Source: Halisarca cf. caerulea (Eukaryota; Porifera; Demospongiae; Chondrillida; Halisarcidae). From it: a DNA stretch of 40,000 nt. Below the pieces are notes generated by a model. The model saw nothing but the letters and a program-made list of their open reading frames with translations, had not been told where the DNA came from and did no database searches. Below, in pieces: positions 1 through 20,825 of the stretch; the first letter of the stretch is position 1, and every line of letters starts with the position of its first letter. Position numbers and translations under genes: made by a program. Where the stretch lies: positions 902,501 to 942,500 of the forward strand of contig CAUJGJ010000242.1 in assembly GCA_963170055.1 (NCBI GenBank). The letters run 5' to 3'.

Positions 1-320
1 ATTTTGATAAATTTTGTGTGACAGAGCTGAATATTGTCCTTACTATGCATGTACTGTGACCTAGTGTTTTGGATTCACTAGGCACAACAGAGTCTGTATT
101 ATACTGTGTTCCTCGGCTCCTTAAAATTTAAGTAACGTACAAACTATATAGGTGGTTAATTTCTGGAGCTTTAATAAGATGTACCAAAATTTAATCTGAC
201 ATGATCGCTGTGACTGAAGTCATCGGGAAGGCGCCTCTAATATGACAGAAAGGGTTGGTTATGCCAGATTACCATGCAAAATGACATTTTAGTCCAGGTA
301 AATATGCTCAGCCCTAAATA

Positions 321-748
321 GGGCTGAGGCTAATATGCCGGCATATAGTTTCCAGAATAGTAGGTTTCTAAATTAAGGGAGGATAATTTTGGAATAACTT
401 GAATTGATAGAGTATGGGAGTTACGGTTGAATCAGACGATCCCTTGACCTTAGCTCCAACACAGTGGTTCCATGCATTATACAGTTTTACCATTGAGTTT
501 GAAACACTAACATTATGATATAATTCCATATGCATTAAATTAATATAATACTGGTGTTTCGCAACTTCGCGATTTAATCACAAGTTTTCACAAGTTAACT
601 TGAAGCTGTGTTGCAATAGAATATTCAGTGAGAATTAATGCATCGGGGAATAACTGGAGTAATTAACGGCATATATAATAGGATAAAGTCTTGAGCACAA
701 TGGAATAGCATGTAATAGGTAAAAGAATAAGCATAATAGCCTCAGCCC
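321..748. mobile_element. MITE with ~20-bp terminal inverted repeats and TA target duplication
   Basis: The left end reads GGGCTGAGGCTAATATG and the right end reads its near complement CATAATAGCCTCAGCCC. Each end is bordered by TA. The 428-bp interior shows no coding potential. The left end also sits in a 22-base palindrome at 307-328. The TA duplication fits a Tc1/mariner/pogo-mobilised element; the family is inferred from that alone. Confidence 0.55.
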
Positions 749-792
749 TATACCTGTATGGGTGGCCATTTTGTTTTATCGTCCTCCAGACT

Positions 793-922
793 ACAGTGGA
801 ACTTCTCTAATCTGACACTCAATGGGACTGAGAATACTGTCCGATTATGAGGTTATTGGATTATGGAGGGCCTCTTACACTATTTATTATGGTGAGAATG
901 TCGGATTACAGAGGTTTCACTG
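793..922. mobile_element. MITE, CAGTGGAAC-type ends (family with TGACACTC)
   Basis: The left end is TA-CAGTGGAACTTCTCTAATC followed by TGACACTCAATGGGAC. The right end is GATTACAGAGGTTTCACTG, its imperfect reverse complement. The copy at 25433-25630 has the same internal words (TGACACTCAGTGGGAC), so this is a dispersed family. The short open frame here is a by-product of the repeat. Confidence 0.6.
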
Positions 923-1035
923 TGCACTGAGTGGAATCTCTGTAACCCAACACTTCAATAATGCAACATTCTCTCTAACCCGACCATCTTCTTACGGACA
1001 AATGCAATCATCATAATACACCACACTTAGAGCTA

Positions 1036-1211
1036 CAGTTAACCCTGTTTAGTGAGTATACCTGGGGACTGTCCGAATTGCTACTCACTATCAGTAGTAC
1101 TTGCTAAATATATAGATTAGTATTATGGGTTATAAGCTGGGGTATCATATCCTTGTACTTCCTAACCAAGTATTACTCATTAACAGTGTTCTTACTAGCG
1201 AGGTTCTACTG
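1036..1211. mobile_element. MITE, CAGTTAACCC / GGTTCTACTG ends, TA-flanked
   Basis: TA-CAGTTAACCCTG on the left matches GAGGTTCTACTG-TA on the right in inverted orientation. The interior of about 175 bp is non-coding. The terminal CAGTnnAACC motif is shared with many other elements in this window. Confidence 0.5.
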
Positions 1212-1815
1212 TACTTGACAATCCAACAACCTCTGAAATCTGACATTGGTGCCCACGGTGTGTTGGATTGTAGGGGTCCTGTGCAGTAGCTGCACAATGT
1301 CATATTTTATACTGTATGATTATATTCATAGACCTGCAAACCATAACCTAGACAGGGCGTGGTTACAGAAATACCCCACAGATGGTGCCTGGTCTATCTA
1401 AGTATCTGATTGGTTGAGTCAGTGATATATGCATGTCCATATTAGGTCAAGACAACTCACAGAACTTAAAAAGATTATAATAATAATATTATACTGTAAC
1501 AATGATAATCCACACAAATATAATATAATAGTAATAATAATTGTACTACTGAACTACATAGTAGAGATATAGTAATACATACACGTATTATATTGCAACT
1601 ATTACATCTGTACTGCATGTGCAATATAACACAGTAATTTTATATGTAGGCATAGATATTGTCCTGTGATAGAATGTGCTGATAGCAATACATTGATATT
1701 AGATATTAACGCAATACAAAATATACACAGTATAATATATTAAAGCATGCAGTTACGCATTGCATACAAAGCCACAGCAGTTCTGCGGTTGATAGCAACT
1801 TAAAGGCAAGAGAAA

Positions 1816-2436
1816 ATGGCGTATTCTAAAATGGGACATGTGGTAAGGCAGCAGCCTTCAATTACAGAACATGGTGAGGTAATCATTATGGAAGCAACCT
1901 GTCATGCAGAACATTTAGTGAGAGACCGGACTGCAAGGTGTTGCTTGGTAGCTAGCTATGTGGCACTTGTGTATGGCCATTGCGACAAATGGCGTGTGCG
2001 GATTATGCTGGTTCGCTGCTGTTCCGATTGCCTGGTGCTGTGGAAAAAGAGTGGCAAAATCATGGACTCTGCAGCTAACTGAAACTGCTGTGCACCATAG
2101 AAGAAAGCATGGCTGTTATTTATGTATTTCTGCAGATACAAATGTGCGTATTGATTTGGAAGATATTGAAACCATCTCTGTAGAACAAACCTGTGTGAAG
2201 AAACGCTGTTTCAGGATGTTGAGCAACATCCTACCACTGTGTGCCTGCGCTTAAAACCAGGTCGTAGACATGATCTCCTTCCACACGATTGCTCATGTCG
2301 TAAATCAGTTGGAAAACTTGAGTGTACTAATACTGAGGGTGCAAGATCAATGCTCGTAATGTTTCCACACTGTCAGAATGCGGAGGAATTTGTTGAGAAA
2401 GTTAAGCAGCAAAAGCAGAGCAATGCCTTATACTGA
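1816..2436 (+). pseudogene. Probable PH-domain-like gene relic with one or two frame breaks
   Basis: Three successive frames read as one PH-like fold. Frame one ends near 2060 with LVLWKKSGK. Frame two continues SWTLQLTETAVHH, then RIDLEDIETISV. Frame three gives TVCLRLKPGRR, a run MLVMFPHCQNAEEF and a final helix VEKVKQQ before a stop at 2434-2436. The order (basic first strand, Trp-Leu strand, DIxxISV strand, final helix) is that of a PH domain. The first break needs a one-base shift at about 2054-2062. The second could be a 35-base intron (2180-2214, GT...CAG, phase 0) or another shift. The family call comes from residue pattern only. It could instead be a real gene with tiny introns or sequence errors. 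Confidence 0.4.
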
Positions 2437-2490
2437 ATGGATCGTACATGAGAGATTCTATCCATTTGATTATTGCCCTGGACATGTGTA

Positions 2491-2700
2491 AGGTAAAAGC
2501 AGGTAATTTCGGGAAGCTGGTAAAAATGTCTTATAACTTTCAGTACACAAACTTAATAGCTGAAGGAGATTAGGGGAAAGGTTATTGCCATATTCCGCAT
2601 CTATTCCAGTCCCCTTTACCCTGATCAGTCTACTGACTGAGAAGAATAGGAACATTCCTGGAATTACCAGCTTCCCGAAATTACCTGCATGCTTTTACCT
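2491..2700. mobile_element. MITE with ~36-bp inverted ends, TA-flanked
   Basis: The left arm begins AGGTAAAAGCAGGTAATTTC and the right arm ends with its complement, GAAATTACCTGC then a short insertion and GCTTTTACCT. TA lies on both outer sides. The 210-bp element has no coding capacity. Confidence 0.65.
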
Positions 2701-2702
2701 TA

Positions 2703-3970
2703 TGTATTTATAGTGATTTATGTAGTATTATAGTAATGGTGTCATGCACAGTTACTGTATATGTAACTTATATAGGGATACAATAAATCCCACCAACAGT
2801 GCATACGGTATATGTTGCTCTATATTTGGCATGATATTTTATTTTGACCAATTCCAATCTACAATATATATATATGCAAGAAAATGGAGGAATGTTTTGG
2901 ATAGCATCTTTTACATTACTAATGCATGTAGACTAAAGTATAAGATAATATGTTGATTGTCAGATATAATATTGTGCATACAGAACCAGTGGCTTCTGAA
3001 GGTGCCATTGTGACGGTTGAAGCTTTAAAATGCTCCACATCTCCTAGCTCCCACTACAGTGCCAAGAACATGGAATTATTATTAATAATTCTGTTTTCAA
3101 CGAATAGTTCTACCTCTCACACACCACAGAGTTTGAAATCATGCTTCCAAATTCTGTAATGTTCTATAATGAAGAGATTTTATTATAAATTAATTTTATT
3201 TACTTATAAGTTTGTTAGGACTTGCACATATTATAATGTGACTCTATTTTCAGATTCTAGTATGTGTCGTGTCAATGTAGATCGGTGTGTGTTCATTATA
3301 TATGCGTACGTTAATCTAAGTTTGTTTGTATTATGTAGTTGGTCACGTGGATGATGTAGAGTGACGTTCATTATTATGCATGCTTGGACAGGTGCAAGCC
3401 CCTTTGTGCTCATCCTACCATTATTAGATTGAATGCTTTAGACCATTTGCATGTATGTGGCAGATTGGGCCAGTTGGTTATGCAGTGGATCGAATAATAA
3501 AGTGAGGCATGAGTTGACTACGCCAGCGGTTTTAGCTAGATAGGGTCCTGTTTGTTGCACGTTTGAGAGAGAATTACGCTACACATAGCTCAGAGAAAAT
3601 GGACGGCCGCAGTCTAAATCTCTAGCAAATGTACTATATGGAATAATATGATTCATTGTTAACGTCACCTACATTCCAATGTGTACTGTTCTATATATCT
3701 TAATTATATATATTATTTAGTATTAGGCAAAATTTTATGATTTTATTAAATTGCCTTGTCAGTGTTTCTAATGATAGAATGTATGTATGCACGCATGCAC
3801 ACATAATGATACTAGTCCACGTAAAAGTGATCGAAAAGTATATATTTACAGCCTGCAGATATTATATACTATATACATGCTTCCGTTATGTGTCAGCATG
3901 CTTATATTATAGTACTGCATGGGATCATGATCAGATGCTTGCAGTATGCATTTCAATTAGATAAGAGTAA
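2703..3970. other. No gene recognised
   Basis: AT-rich sequence with short open frames on both strands. None has a recognisable motif, and no good splice-site pair delimits an exon. Confidence 0.5.
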
Positions 3971-3972
3971 AA

Positions 3973-3978
3973 TTTAAT
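3973..3978 (-). promoter_or_regulatory. Candidate poly(A) signal ATTAAA for the rBAT-like gene
   Basis: ATTAAA on the minus strand (TTTAAT on plus) lies about 110 bases past the stop codon at 4089, a normal position for a compact 3' UTR. The call rests on motif and spacing only. Confidence 0.35.
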
Positions 3979-4088
3979 GCACAAATTTTATCCATGTACT
4001 GTTTATATACATATATAGCATAATGTAAATTATATGAACCAATACAACTTATTGTAATATCATTCATGAGTAGCAACTCTCAGACTGA

Positions 4089-6504
4089 TTACAGTGCACA
4101 TTTGTCAGACTCTTCTTGCATCACGACAGCTTCGTATGGTCGTAGTAGCATGGATTTGGTTGATACCACCTCCTCCTTATGGTCCATGTATGAAGACAGA
4201 ATGAGTGTTACAGTATCACTACTTGGAAGCTTCTCTTCACCGACAGACACAGTTTGTGGTTCACCACAAAAGTTGATTGCAACTATAGAGCTCCATCTTC
4301 TTACATTTAGCCCTATATTTTCATGGTAGCGGAGAAATACTAATGTGCACTCTGTGACATTCAACACTTTGTATGCTCCATATTGGAATTCCGGGTGGCT
4401 TCGCAGCTCCACCAATGTACGGAACAAGTTTAACATAGACTGTGGCCTGGCCTTCTGTGCCTCTACATTGACTTTGTTTATTACCTCTTGACTGGGGAGG
4501 GGGAGCCAAGGTTGTGTCTCGGGGGTTGTGAAACCAGCGTGAGTTGAACAGTTCCACATCATAGGTGTTCTCTCTTGATCCCTTGGATTATGAGTTTTTG
4601 GATCACGGCGGAGGTGTTTTGGCACATCCACATTCTCCATGCCCAGTTCCTCTCCATAGTATGTTGTGGGTGTGCCTGGAAGGAGGAGGAGGAGGACATT
4701 TAGAAGGCGGGACCTCTGTGGGTCCGCATTGGTAGCAATCCGGCTGCTGTCATGGTTACCCAATACCCAGTTGGGCCAACCAAATGCAGGTTGATTATCC
4801 AACCATTTTGCAATTACATTTGCAACCGAGTTTCCTGTCCACTTTGGATTTTTCAGGAGAAAGAAGTTAAAAGGGTACGAAAATTCGGGTTCTTCCTCAC
4901 TCCCAAAGTAACTCATAACAGTGGTGGGATCACTGTAGATTTCTCCAATCATGAGTCGTTCACCATACGAATCTAGCAACTTCCTCCATCGACGTACAAC
5001 CGTATGTATTTCTGGATAGTCCCTGGTGTAATTGTGATGAAATGATCCATACCTTATCTGTGTTTGATTGGGATGTACTTCTTCGTCACGTAGCAGGGGG
5101 TCTTCATAAAGCCGAGAGACTGCATCCACACGAAACCCATCAACACCTAGATTGAGCCAGAAATGTAAAACATCATCCAGCGCATTCACTACTTCAGGAT
5201 TTCGGAAATTCAAATCAGGCTGCTGTTTGGCATACTGATGAAGGTAGTATTCCTTTGTGGCTTCGTCATACTCCCACATACTACCCACAAAGCTGCTGTG
5301 CCAGTTGTTGGGAGGGATGGGGCTCCCATCTGTAGTGTATCCCTTGGGAGGGACCCAGATGTACCAGTCTCGCTTTGGGTTGGTGCAATTGGATCTGCTC
5401 TCTACGAACCATGGATGTTGGTCTGATGTATGGTTGGGTACAAAATCCATCAGCAGCTTCATTCCCTTACCGTGAACACTGTCCAGCAGTTGCTTGAAGT
5501 CATCCAGTGTGCCATACAAGGGGTTGATGTCAGTGTAGTCTGCTACATCATAACCCATGTCCACCAGTGGTGAGGGATAAATGGGATTCAGCCATATTGT
5601 TCCCACACCGAGGTACTGTAGATAGTTGAGGCGCTGTGCAATTCCGTTGAGATCTCCAATCCCATTCCCATCACTGTCCTGAAATGAGTGCGGGTATACC
5701 TGATATACTACAGTCGATTTCCACCAAGGGAGCCCACCTGTGAGTTGCTCACGTGATGTAAAACAAGTGGGGTCTTGCACAACAGTCACGTGAAAATAGA
5801 GCACTGTACACACCTTGAAGGCTGTACAAGGAAGGCTGAGTGAGCCATACACACAACTAATAGAACTACGACTGGTAGAACTACGAGTAGAGTATAACCG
5901 CTTCATTTGCAAGTGTATCCAGCGAAGGAGACTTCGATAATTCTGTACGATCACAGGAGGAAACGAATTCGTCGTTCATGAAGAATCGCTGCCTCACTTA
6001 TTGTCTAGCGTCGGCGCCACGATTTAATTTAGTGAAAATGGCGGACCTGAATGGGTCTGGGAACGAGACTTGGACATGTACAAGGGTAGGATATTACGTA
6101 TATCCATAGATACTACGACCACCTACCAACCGCAGACCACATGTAGGCTGTTAGACTCTGGCTACGGTATTAAATATAGCATCAAGAGTTTATTAATAGC
6201 GTTCCGGGGGACAATCAAAGGGATTTCCCCTTGTGCAATACTCGTGTATAATAACCATCGACACTCGATACGTTACGTAGTATCCTGTGTCTGTGACAAA
6301 ACTTGAAGAGGTCTCAGCAAGAGGAAAATCGAGGTACGTATACGCATATACAGAAACCGAAATCCACAGCGTGTAGTGTTTATGTCTGTACCTGTCAATG
6401 AGTAATTCGTCTTCTACGAAGGCTTCGACCACGTCATAAATACACCAAGAGGGTTGCTTGTTGGTTAGCGTGACTGTTTTGTGTCTGTCGTCGAAAGGTC
6501 GCAT
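4089..6504 (-). CDS. SLC3A1/rBAT-like type II membrane GH13 protein (maltase-type), about 616 aa
   Basis: Model: exon 1 6504-6392, exon 2 5900-5812, exon 3 5737-4089, with matching phases 2 then 1. Exon 1 gives a 37-residue cytoplasmic tail starting MRPFDDRHKT. Exon 2 gives one membrane span (LLVVLPVVVLLVVC, residues 42-55) and ends in Cys68. Exon 3 starts GLPWWKS and carries the whole GH13 barrel. The junction PSRC-GLPWWK resembles human rBAT around Cys114, which bonds the SLC7 light chain. Barrel motifs are DFVPNH (165-170), GFRVDAV (nucleophile Asp272), GEIYSD (acid/base Glu333) and GNHDSS (Asp397), so all catalytic residues are present. A plain reading of the long frame to 5954 instead gives a hydrophilic N-terminus that fits neither a secreted nor a membrane protein. 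It is either a membrane alpha-glucosidase or an amino-acid-transporter heavy chain. The GH13 identity is near certain; the 5' exons are inferred. Confidence 0.88.
6038..6085 (+). CDS. Candidate first exon of the caspase-like gene
   Basis: AAAATGGCGGAC is a strong start context. The frame reads MADLNGSGNETWTCTR and ends at AGG followed by the donor GTAGGA. It joins in phase 0 to a possible acceptor at 7134 (TGTACAG), which would replace the first four residues of the 7123 start. The exon would lie inside intron 1 of the opposite-strand gene. It may belong to another transcript or not be coding. Confidence 0.35.
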
Positions 6505-6620
6505 TCCTTTTCCTTTCTGTATGGCATTGCAGTGGTGCCTTGGCGGGTATACATTGACGGCGGAGTATGCTGCAACAGTTCTGCCACTTGTAGTCGGACG
6601 GTCGACGTTTATGTGAAGTG
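6505..6620. promoter_or_regulatory. Candidate divergent promoter region
   Basis: This CpG-containing stretch lies directly upstream of the minus-strand exon at 6504 and faces the plus-strand peptidase gene. No TATA box is seen. The promoter role is inferred from head-to-head gene order only. Confidence 0.3.
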
Positions 6621-7122
6621 ATGCCGGTTTACGAAATTATTCAATATTGTGGCCTGCATGTATCTTTACCAAGTCTACCTTATCCATCTATAACACTCGT
6701 CTTTTACAGTGTCGACCATGAAACTATAGTTACAGCCGGTAACTGTAGTAATATGTATATTACTGAAATTCCAATTAATATCATTTAATGAGACATATAC
6801 CGGTGTGAAGTACAATGATCCCCTGAAGATTTGATCAGAATCAGATTAAATTTAATTTAGTTAGTTATAACCATTCTTTCCACCACACATCAACCTCTCT
6901 GCATGGTGTAGCTTCATTGATATACACATGGTCACTGACTTCCTGCCTGGTTTTTGCTGTATTAGCAATTGCATCTAATAGTATAGTTCCACTATGATAG
7001 TATAAACTGTTCCAAATTGATGTTTATAGTTGTCTTTCTGCATACCTCATACCTACTGTAGACAGTAGCCGAAGACTTAAGTCCTCGATCCTTGTGCTTG
7101 TAGATTCAACTGAATAGAGATC

Positions 7123-15513
<8,391 letters not shown>

Positions 15514-16187
15514 AGTGAATACTGTTGTAGTGTAATTATACATTATAACTAAGTGTTTTCTATAACGTATTACAAACCATTATTATGCATCAACCAATTA
15601 TTTACATTAATTTTAGTATATTATAATTTTGTATTGCTGGTAGTGCACATGTTGGATGGATCATGCACATTTGGATGAAACAGTTGCTTCACAGTGTTTT
15701 ATACACTAGCTAGCTGCTTTGAGAGTACTCCTGTTGCATGATTCTATATAATAAAGTGATTTTGTAACTAAATTCACTGACAGGGTAAATATGTTTGCGC
15801 AAGGTGGGTTATGGCAGATAACACTTCCACCATACAATAATAATATTGTGATACATAACAGATCCCCTTTCTATATAATGTATATGATGACATTGTACAG
15901 TACATGCAGTGCGTACATATAACTTCAATGTGTACAATGATCTGGATCACATACATACATCGATATCAGACTACATGCAATGATTATACTAGCTAGGGGC
16001 TCTGTGAAACATAATATTAATACATATAGGCATGTACGCATGCATACACTATATGTATGTATAATATATAATAATACATAGGTTCACTTTACTATACTGT
16101 ATATATTATATACATCTTCACTAATTCAGGGTTCATTTACAAAAGCTAGAGTATATAAATAGGTGTACATTCTAAGGATTATGTTAT
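15514..16187. other. 3' UTR and intergenic, no gene recognised
   Basis: Contains the poly(A) signal noted separately. The rest is AT-rich, without motifs. Confidence 0.5.
15750..15755 (+). promoter_or_regulatory. Poly(A) signal AATAAA for the caspase-like gene
   Basis: A canonical AATAAA lies 237 bases past the stop codon at 15513. It supports 15218-15513 being the terminal exon. Confidence 0.5.
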
Positions 16188-16487
16188 AGTTATATCCCGG
16201 TACGAGCATGATATCCAGGTTATCGCCCAAGACCGAGGCGAAGCCGATCGAGGTCGTGGGCATAGACCTGGATATCATGTGAGTGAACCACGATATAACT
16301 AACTTCTGTCCCATACAAACTGATTTTCAATTAATAGACTTAATTGGCATTAATTGATTTCATTAACACCAAATAATTGACTCTTGATTAATACCTGGTA
16401 GATATTACCCGGGGGGATAACTACCATACATGCCCAGTTTTTCCTTTGATCTTTCACAAACTGTATGGGATAGAAGTTTGTTATATC
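16188..16487. repeat. Two abutting inverted-repeat structures sharing one arm
   Basis: 16188-16300 folds as AGTTATATC...GATATAACT with an inner CATGATATCCAGGT/ACCTGGATATCATG stem and a GCCCAAGACC/GGTCGTGGGC stem. The arm starting at 16292 also pairs with GTATGGGATAGAAGTTTGTT at 16463-16482. This looks like a composite foldback element. Confidence 0.6.
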
Positions 16488-16905
16488 AGGGAGTTCATGG
16501 TATCCATGGATCATTATAGAGAGGTTCAATTACGTATTATAATTGTACAAAAATTACATACTACACTGTAACACTATACACAAAGTACTGCACCTGTAGG
16601 CCCATAGGCAAGTTTTGGTTAGGGGGACAATAGGTCTACTGGGCAAAAAAACATGGATGGCAGAAAATGTGTGTCGTGATCTTGTTTCAAATCTTCTGAA
16701 TCTTAATTTGTGACTTTCTGCCATCAGTTGGAATGATTCAGAAGGCAAATGAATCAATACACCTGAGTGAATCACTTCAAAATTTCTAAACAAGTATGCT
16801 GAATTTCCAGGTCTGGAACTACTGTGCCTGATGGTTACTGGTTATAAATTATGAGAGTAGGTTCAGTACAAGAAAGTACCATTCCAGCAAAAGGGGGTAC
16901 ACATG
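16488..16905. other. No gene recognised
   Basis: Short frames on both strands but no motif. A frame containing FLPSVGMIQKANESIH (16720-16790) has no convincing acceptor or donor. Confidence 0.4.
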
Positions 16906-16909
<4 letters not shown>

Positions 16910-16976
<67 letters not shown>

Positions 16977-17160
16977 ACACACACACACACACACATGTAC
17001 ACACACACACACACACACATGTACACACACGCACACACACGCACACACACACACACGTGCGCACACGTACACACACACACACATGCACACACACACGTGC
17101 GCACACGTACACACACACACACACATGTACACACACACACACACACACACACGTACACAT

Positions 17161-17221
<61 letters not shown>

Positions 17222-17231
17222 CACGCATACG

Positions 17232-17265
<34 letters not shown>

Positions 17266-17389
17266 CACACTCAAACACACACACACACACAAGCATATAT
17301 ACACACAAACTCACGCATTCAGGCACACACACTTACACAACACACACACACACGTACGCACACACACACACACAGACACACACATGCAT

Positions 17390-17484
<95 letters not shown>
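16910..17484. repeat. (CA)n microsatellite array with ACGTAC/ACATGT interruptions
   Basis: About 575 bases of CA dinucleotide with GTAC, GCAT and TCAAAC interruptions, between the two peptidase genes. Confidence 0.95.
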
Positions 17485-17488
<4 letters not shown>

Positions 17489-17948
17489 TGTATTTAAAGG
17501 ATATTCATTACCTTGTGGTGCAGAAGGGAATTTGTCACATGACACCAACCCTCCTCGTCAGGAAGGCTGCAGGGAAAGAAGATCAAGCTTAAGGTGAAGG
17601 ACAATTATATCAAAACCTAGTCCAGTCACCATATTGAAGTATGGTAAAGTCATTCCAAAATCCAACAATCTCTTAATGCAACCTTTTCAATAAGCCCCAT
17701 TGAGTGTTAGATTAGAGAAAGGTTCATTGTATGTGTGCACAGTACATCAACCATTCTTCATTTCATAATCACACTGTTTTTATCATGTGGTAATTGGTTG
17801 TTGCCATTGTCTACCATGGCTACCACTCTTCTTCTTCCGGTACCCCTTCTTCTCTAATAGACAGTCCAAACAGTGAAAAGGGAGAAAGCTTCAGTTGTCA
17901 CAAACTTGATCTCCGTTTCATTTACTCTGTTGAATCTGTTATTCAAGA

Positions 17949-18931
17949 ATGGCAGAGAGCCAAAAGCGTATTCAAAATGAAGCCCATGTGGCTCCATATG
18001 ACGGCTCTGGTGCAATAGAAACTGCTTATAAGAAGAAAATGATGAGATCTGTTGTCTTCATTGACACCAAGTCAGTTATACATTCCAGAGATGCTGTGTA
18101 CTCTAAAATACATGCACTCTGTCTTTACCAAAAGGGTTGCTGTATTGTGCATTTTGAACATGCAAGAGTTGTGTGTATAGGAGTTGTGTGTACAAGAGTT
18201 GTGTGTATAGGAGTTGTGTATATAGGAGTTGTGTATATTATAGGAGTTATGTATGTAGGAGTTGTGTATATATAGGAGTTGTGTATAATATTTGTATATA
18301 TAGGAGAGTTATGGTTATGAACACTTGATAGCAAAAGTGAAACCTCTGTAGTAAGGACACCATTACAGTTGGATGCACACACTGTCCTATACATGGAGGT
18401 GTCCTCAATTTGGAGGGTTTAAAAGTACACATGTGAGAGGGTTTCAAATGCAGCAGAGCAGTGCCATCCCGTTAGAGTAGGTGGCTGTATTTCAGAGGTG
18501 TCCTTTATAGGAGACCCAGAGTGTGGCCATGGAGGAGAGGAGAGGCCTCTACAGCCTTAGTGCAGACGTGTCTACACTGAGGGTGTAGAGGCCTCTCCTC
18601 TAGACCTAAAGGCCTCTCCACTAGATCTCTCCACTAAATCTAAAGGTTCACTGTATTATTCTTAAGTTGATATACCCTACACATCTGATGTATCAGCAAA
18701 TGCCAATTTATTAATGATGAGAATTTTAAACATACCACTACATTAAGTGAGAATCCCGGATGTCTGTTACTTGGATGTTAGATGTATATAATATATAGTG
18801 TAGCAGAACTGACAAGCCATGCTTGCCATATGCTGTATCTCACAAGGTATTCCTCGTTAACTAGAACTGTATGTGATGCATATACACATGTACATGCATG
18901 TGTACATTGGCACACACATGTATGCACACAT

Positions 18932-19019
<88 letters not shown>

Positions 19020-19022
19020 ACA

Positions 19023-19079
<57 letters not shown>

Positions 19080-19088
19080 ACACACACA

Positions 19089-19128
<40 letters not shown>

Positions 19129-19136
19129 TACACGCA

Positions 19137-19168
<32 letters not shown>

Positions 19169-19182
19169 CATGCACACACACA

Positions 19183-19221
<39 letters not shown>

Positions 19222-20753
19222 CTAGCCATAACATTTTGTATATAGTAGTACAAAGCACAGGGCAAATCTGGTGGAATTCCCTCACAGAATTGCACATCAA
19301 CAACACAACTAACCACAAGCTTAAGTCACCACAATACAATTCTAATTTTATGCAAATAAATGATCTGATTATGTTATTTTTAATAAGTGCTTTGCCAGTA
19401 TAAATATATGTACACTGTGAATTTCCTTAAATTCACTATTATAATACATGCTTTCACAGTTCCGAACCCGGAAAGGGATCTGGATGTGTTGTAGCACTCC
19501 GTCACTCTGGTCCAATGCTCCTGACTTGTCATCATGTGATCCCATCGAAAGATGTCGCCAGAAAGAGCACAATCTACTTTGACCGTGAAAACAGCAGTTC
19601 ACCAGGTGTTTCTGTCAGGGGAGCTGATTTGTTTGATCTTGATAGTGAAGACAGCTTTGTTACTAGAGTTGATAAATCAGAAAAAGTAAGTCAAAGTCCT
19701 GATGTTCTGTGCCTGCGTGCAACTATGCATGTAAGTATTTACAGTAGAACCTGTATAATTAAATGCGGACATCTTGGGACCACCAAAAGTGTCTTTATTA
19801 CAGAGGTATTACTTTGGGTTGGATTTAGGGAGTACTTCGAAGAAAGCTACACTCTAAAGAACATTACAAAGAGGTAGTTGCCTGAAACCACAACTTATGG
19901 CAAGTAGACACCCATGCATAAACAACATAAAACTAATTGCTGTATAATTGTGCTGTTACTATGGTAACAGACGTTATAGTTCATTATTATACAGTCACAT
20001 GTTGTTAAACAATACAGTTAATCTACAAATCTCATTTATCCGATTCTACCCTGCTCTAAATCCTCATCACTAGTTTGCATTCAATTTACTTTGACTTATC
20101 CCACCTGGTCATGATCAGATGGCCCACTGTATGTTTATAAGTACATCACAAATGAGTGAGTGGTGATCCATGTATTTCCGCTAACACATTCTTCTTGCTC
20201 CGTGCACATGTTCTGCAGGGCGTAGGCCTGGACTTCACTGTGATTCACTTGAACCCAGATAAGATACCTGGTGACAAACGGGAGCCGTTTTACCTGCACA
20301 AATACCAAAGAACATTGTGTGGTGACTATTCACTGAAAAAAGGAAATAATGTGTATGTTGTACACTACCCTTGTATTGATGGCACTTCTTTTCGCCATGA
20401 AAGTACCTTTGTAATCCATTTTCTGAGTGGTAAGTTTATTTGATGACTTTATAATGCCTAACTGGTTTACATAATAGTATAACATCATGCATATATATAT
20501 ATAGTTGAACCTCACTATATTGAACCCTGGATGCAATGAACTCCCTGATATAACAAACATAGACCTTAGAATGTATATACACCTATTTACTCTATTGTAA
20601 ATGAACCCTGATATAGTGAACCTTTTGAGCAGTCCTGAGGTGAGGTTGGACTGTATATATATTTTTTCAGTCGCGCGCGCACGCGTGTGTGTGTATATAT
20701 ATGTGTATGTGTGTGCGTGTATGTGTGTGTGTATATATGTACGTGTGTGAGTG

Positions 20754-20825
<72 letters not shown>

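Noticed and set aside
2950..3159. Possible exon reading EPVASEGAIVTVEAL
   Set aside because: An acceptor-like CATACAG precedes it, but there is no donor, partner exon or recognisable domain.
5738..5954. Start of the GH13 protein at 5954 in the long open frame
   Set aside because: It gives a hydrophilic N-terminus with no signal or anchor. The alternative exons give a membrane span and the rBAT-like cysteine with matching phases.
6193..6391. Extension of the minus-strand exon frame beyond 6392
   Set aside because: A good donor (CAG-GTACAG) ends the coding part at 6392; downstream residues look random.
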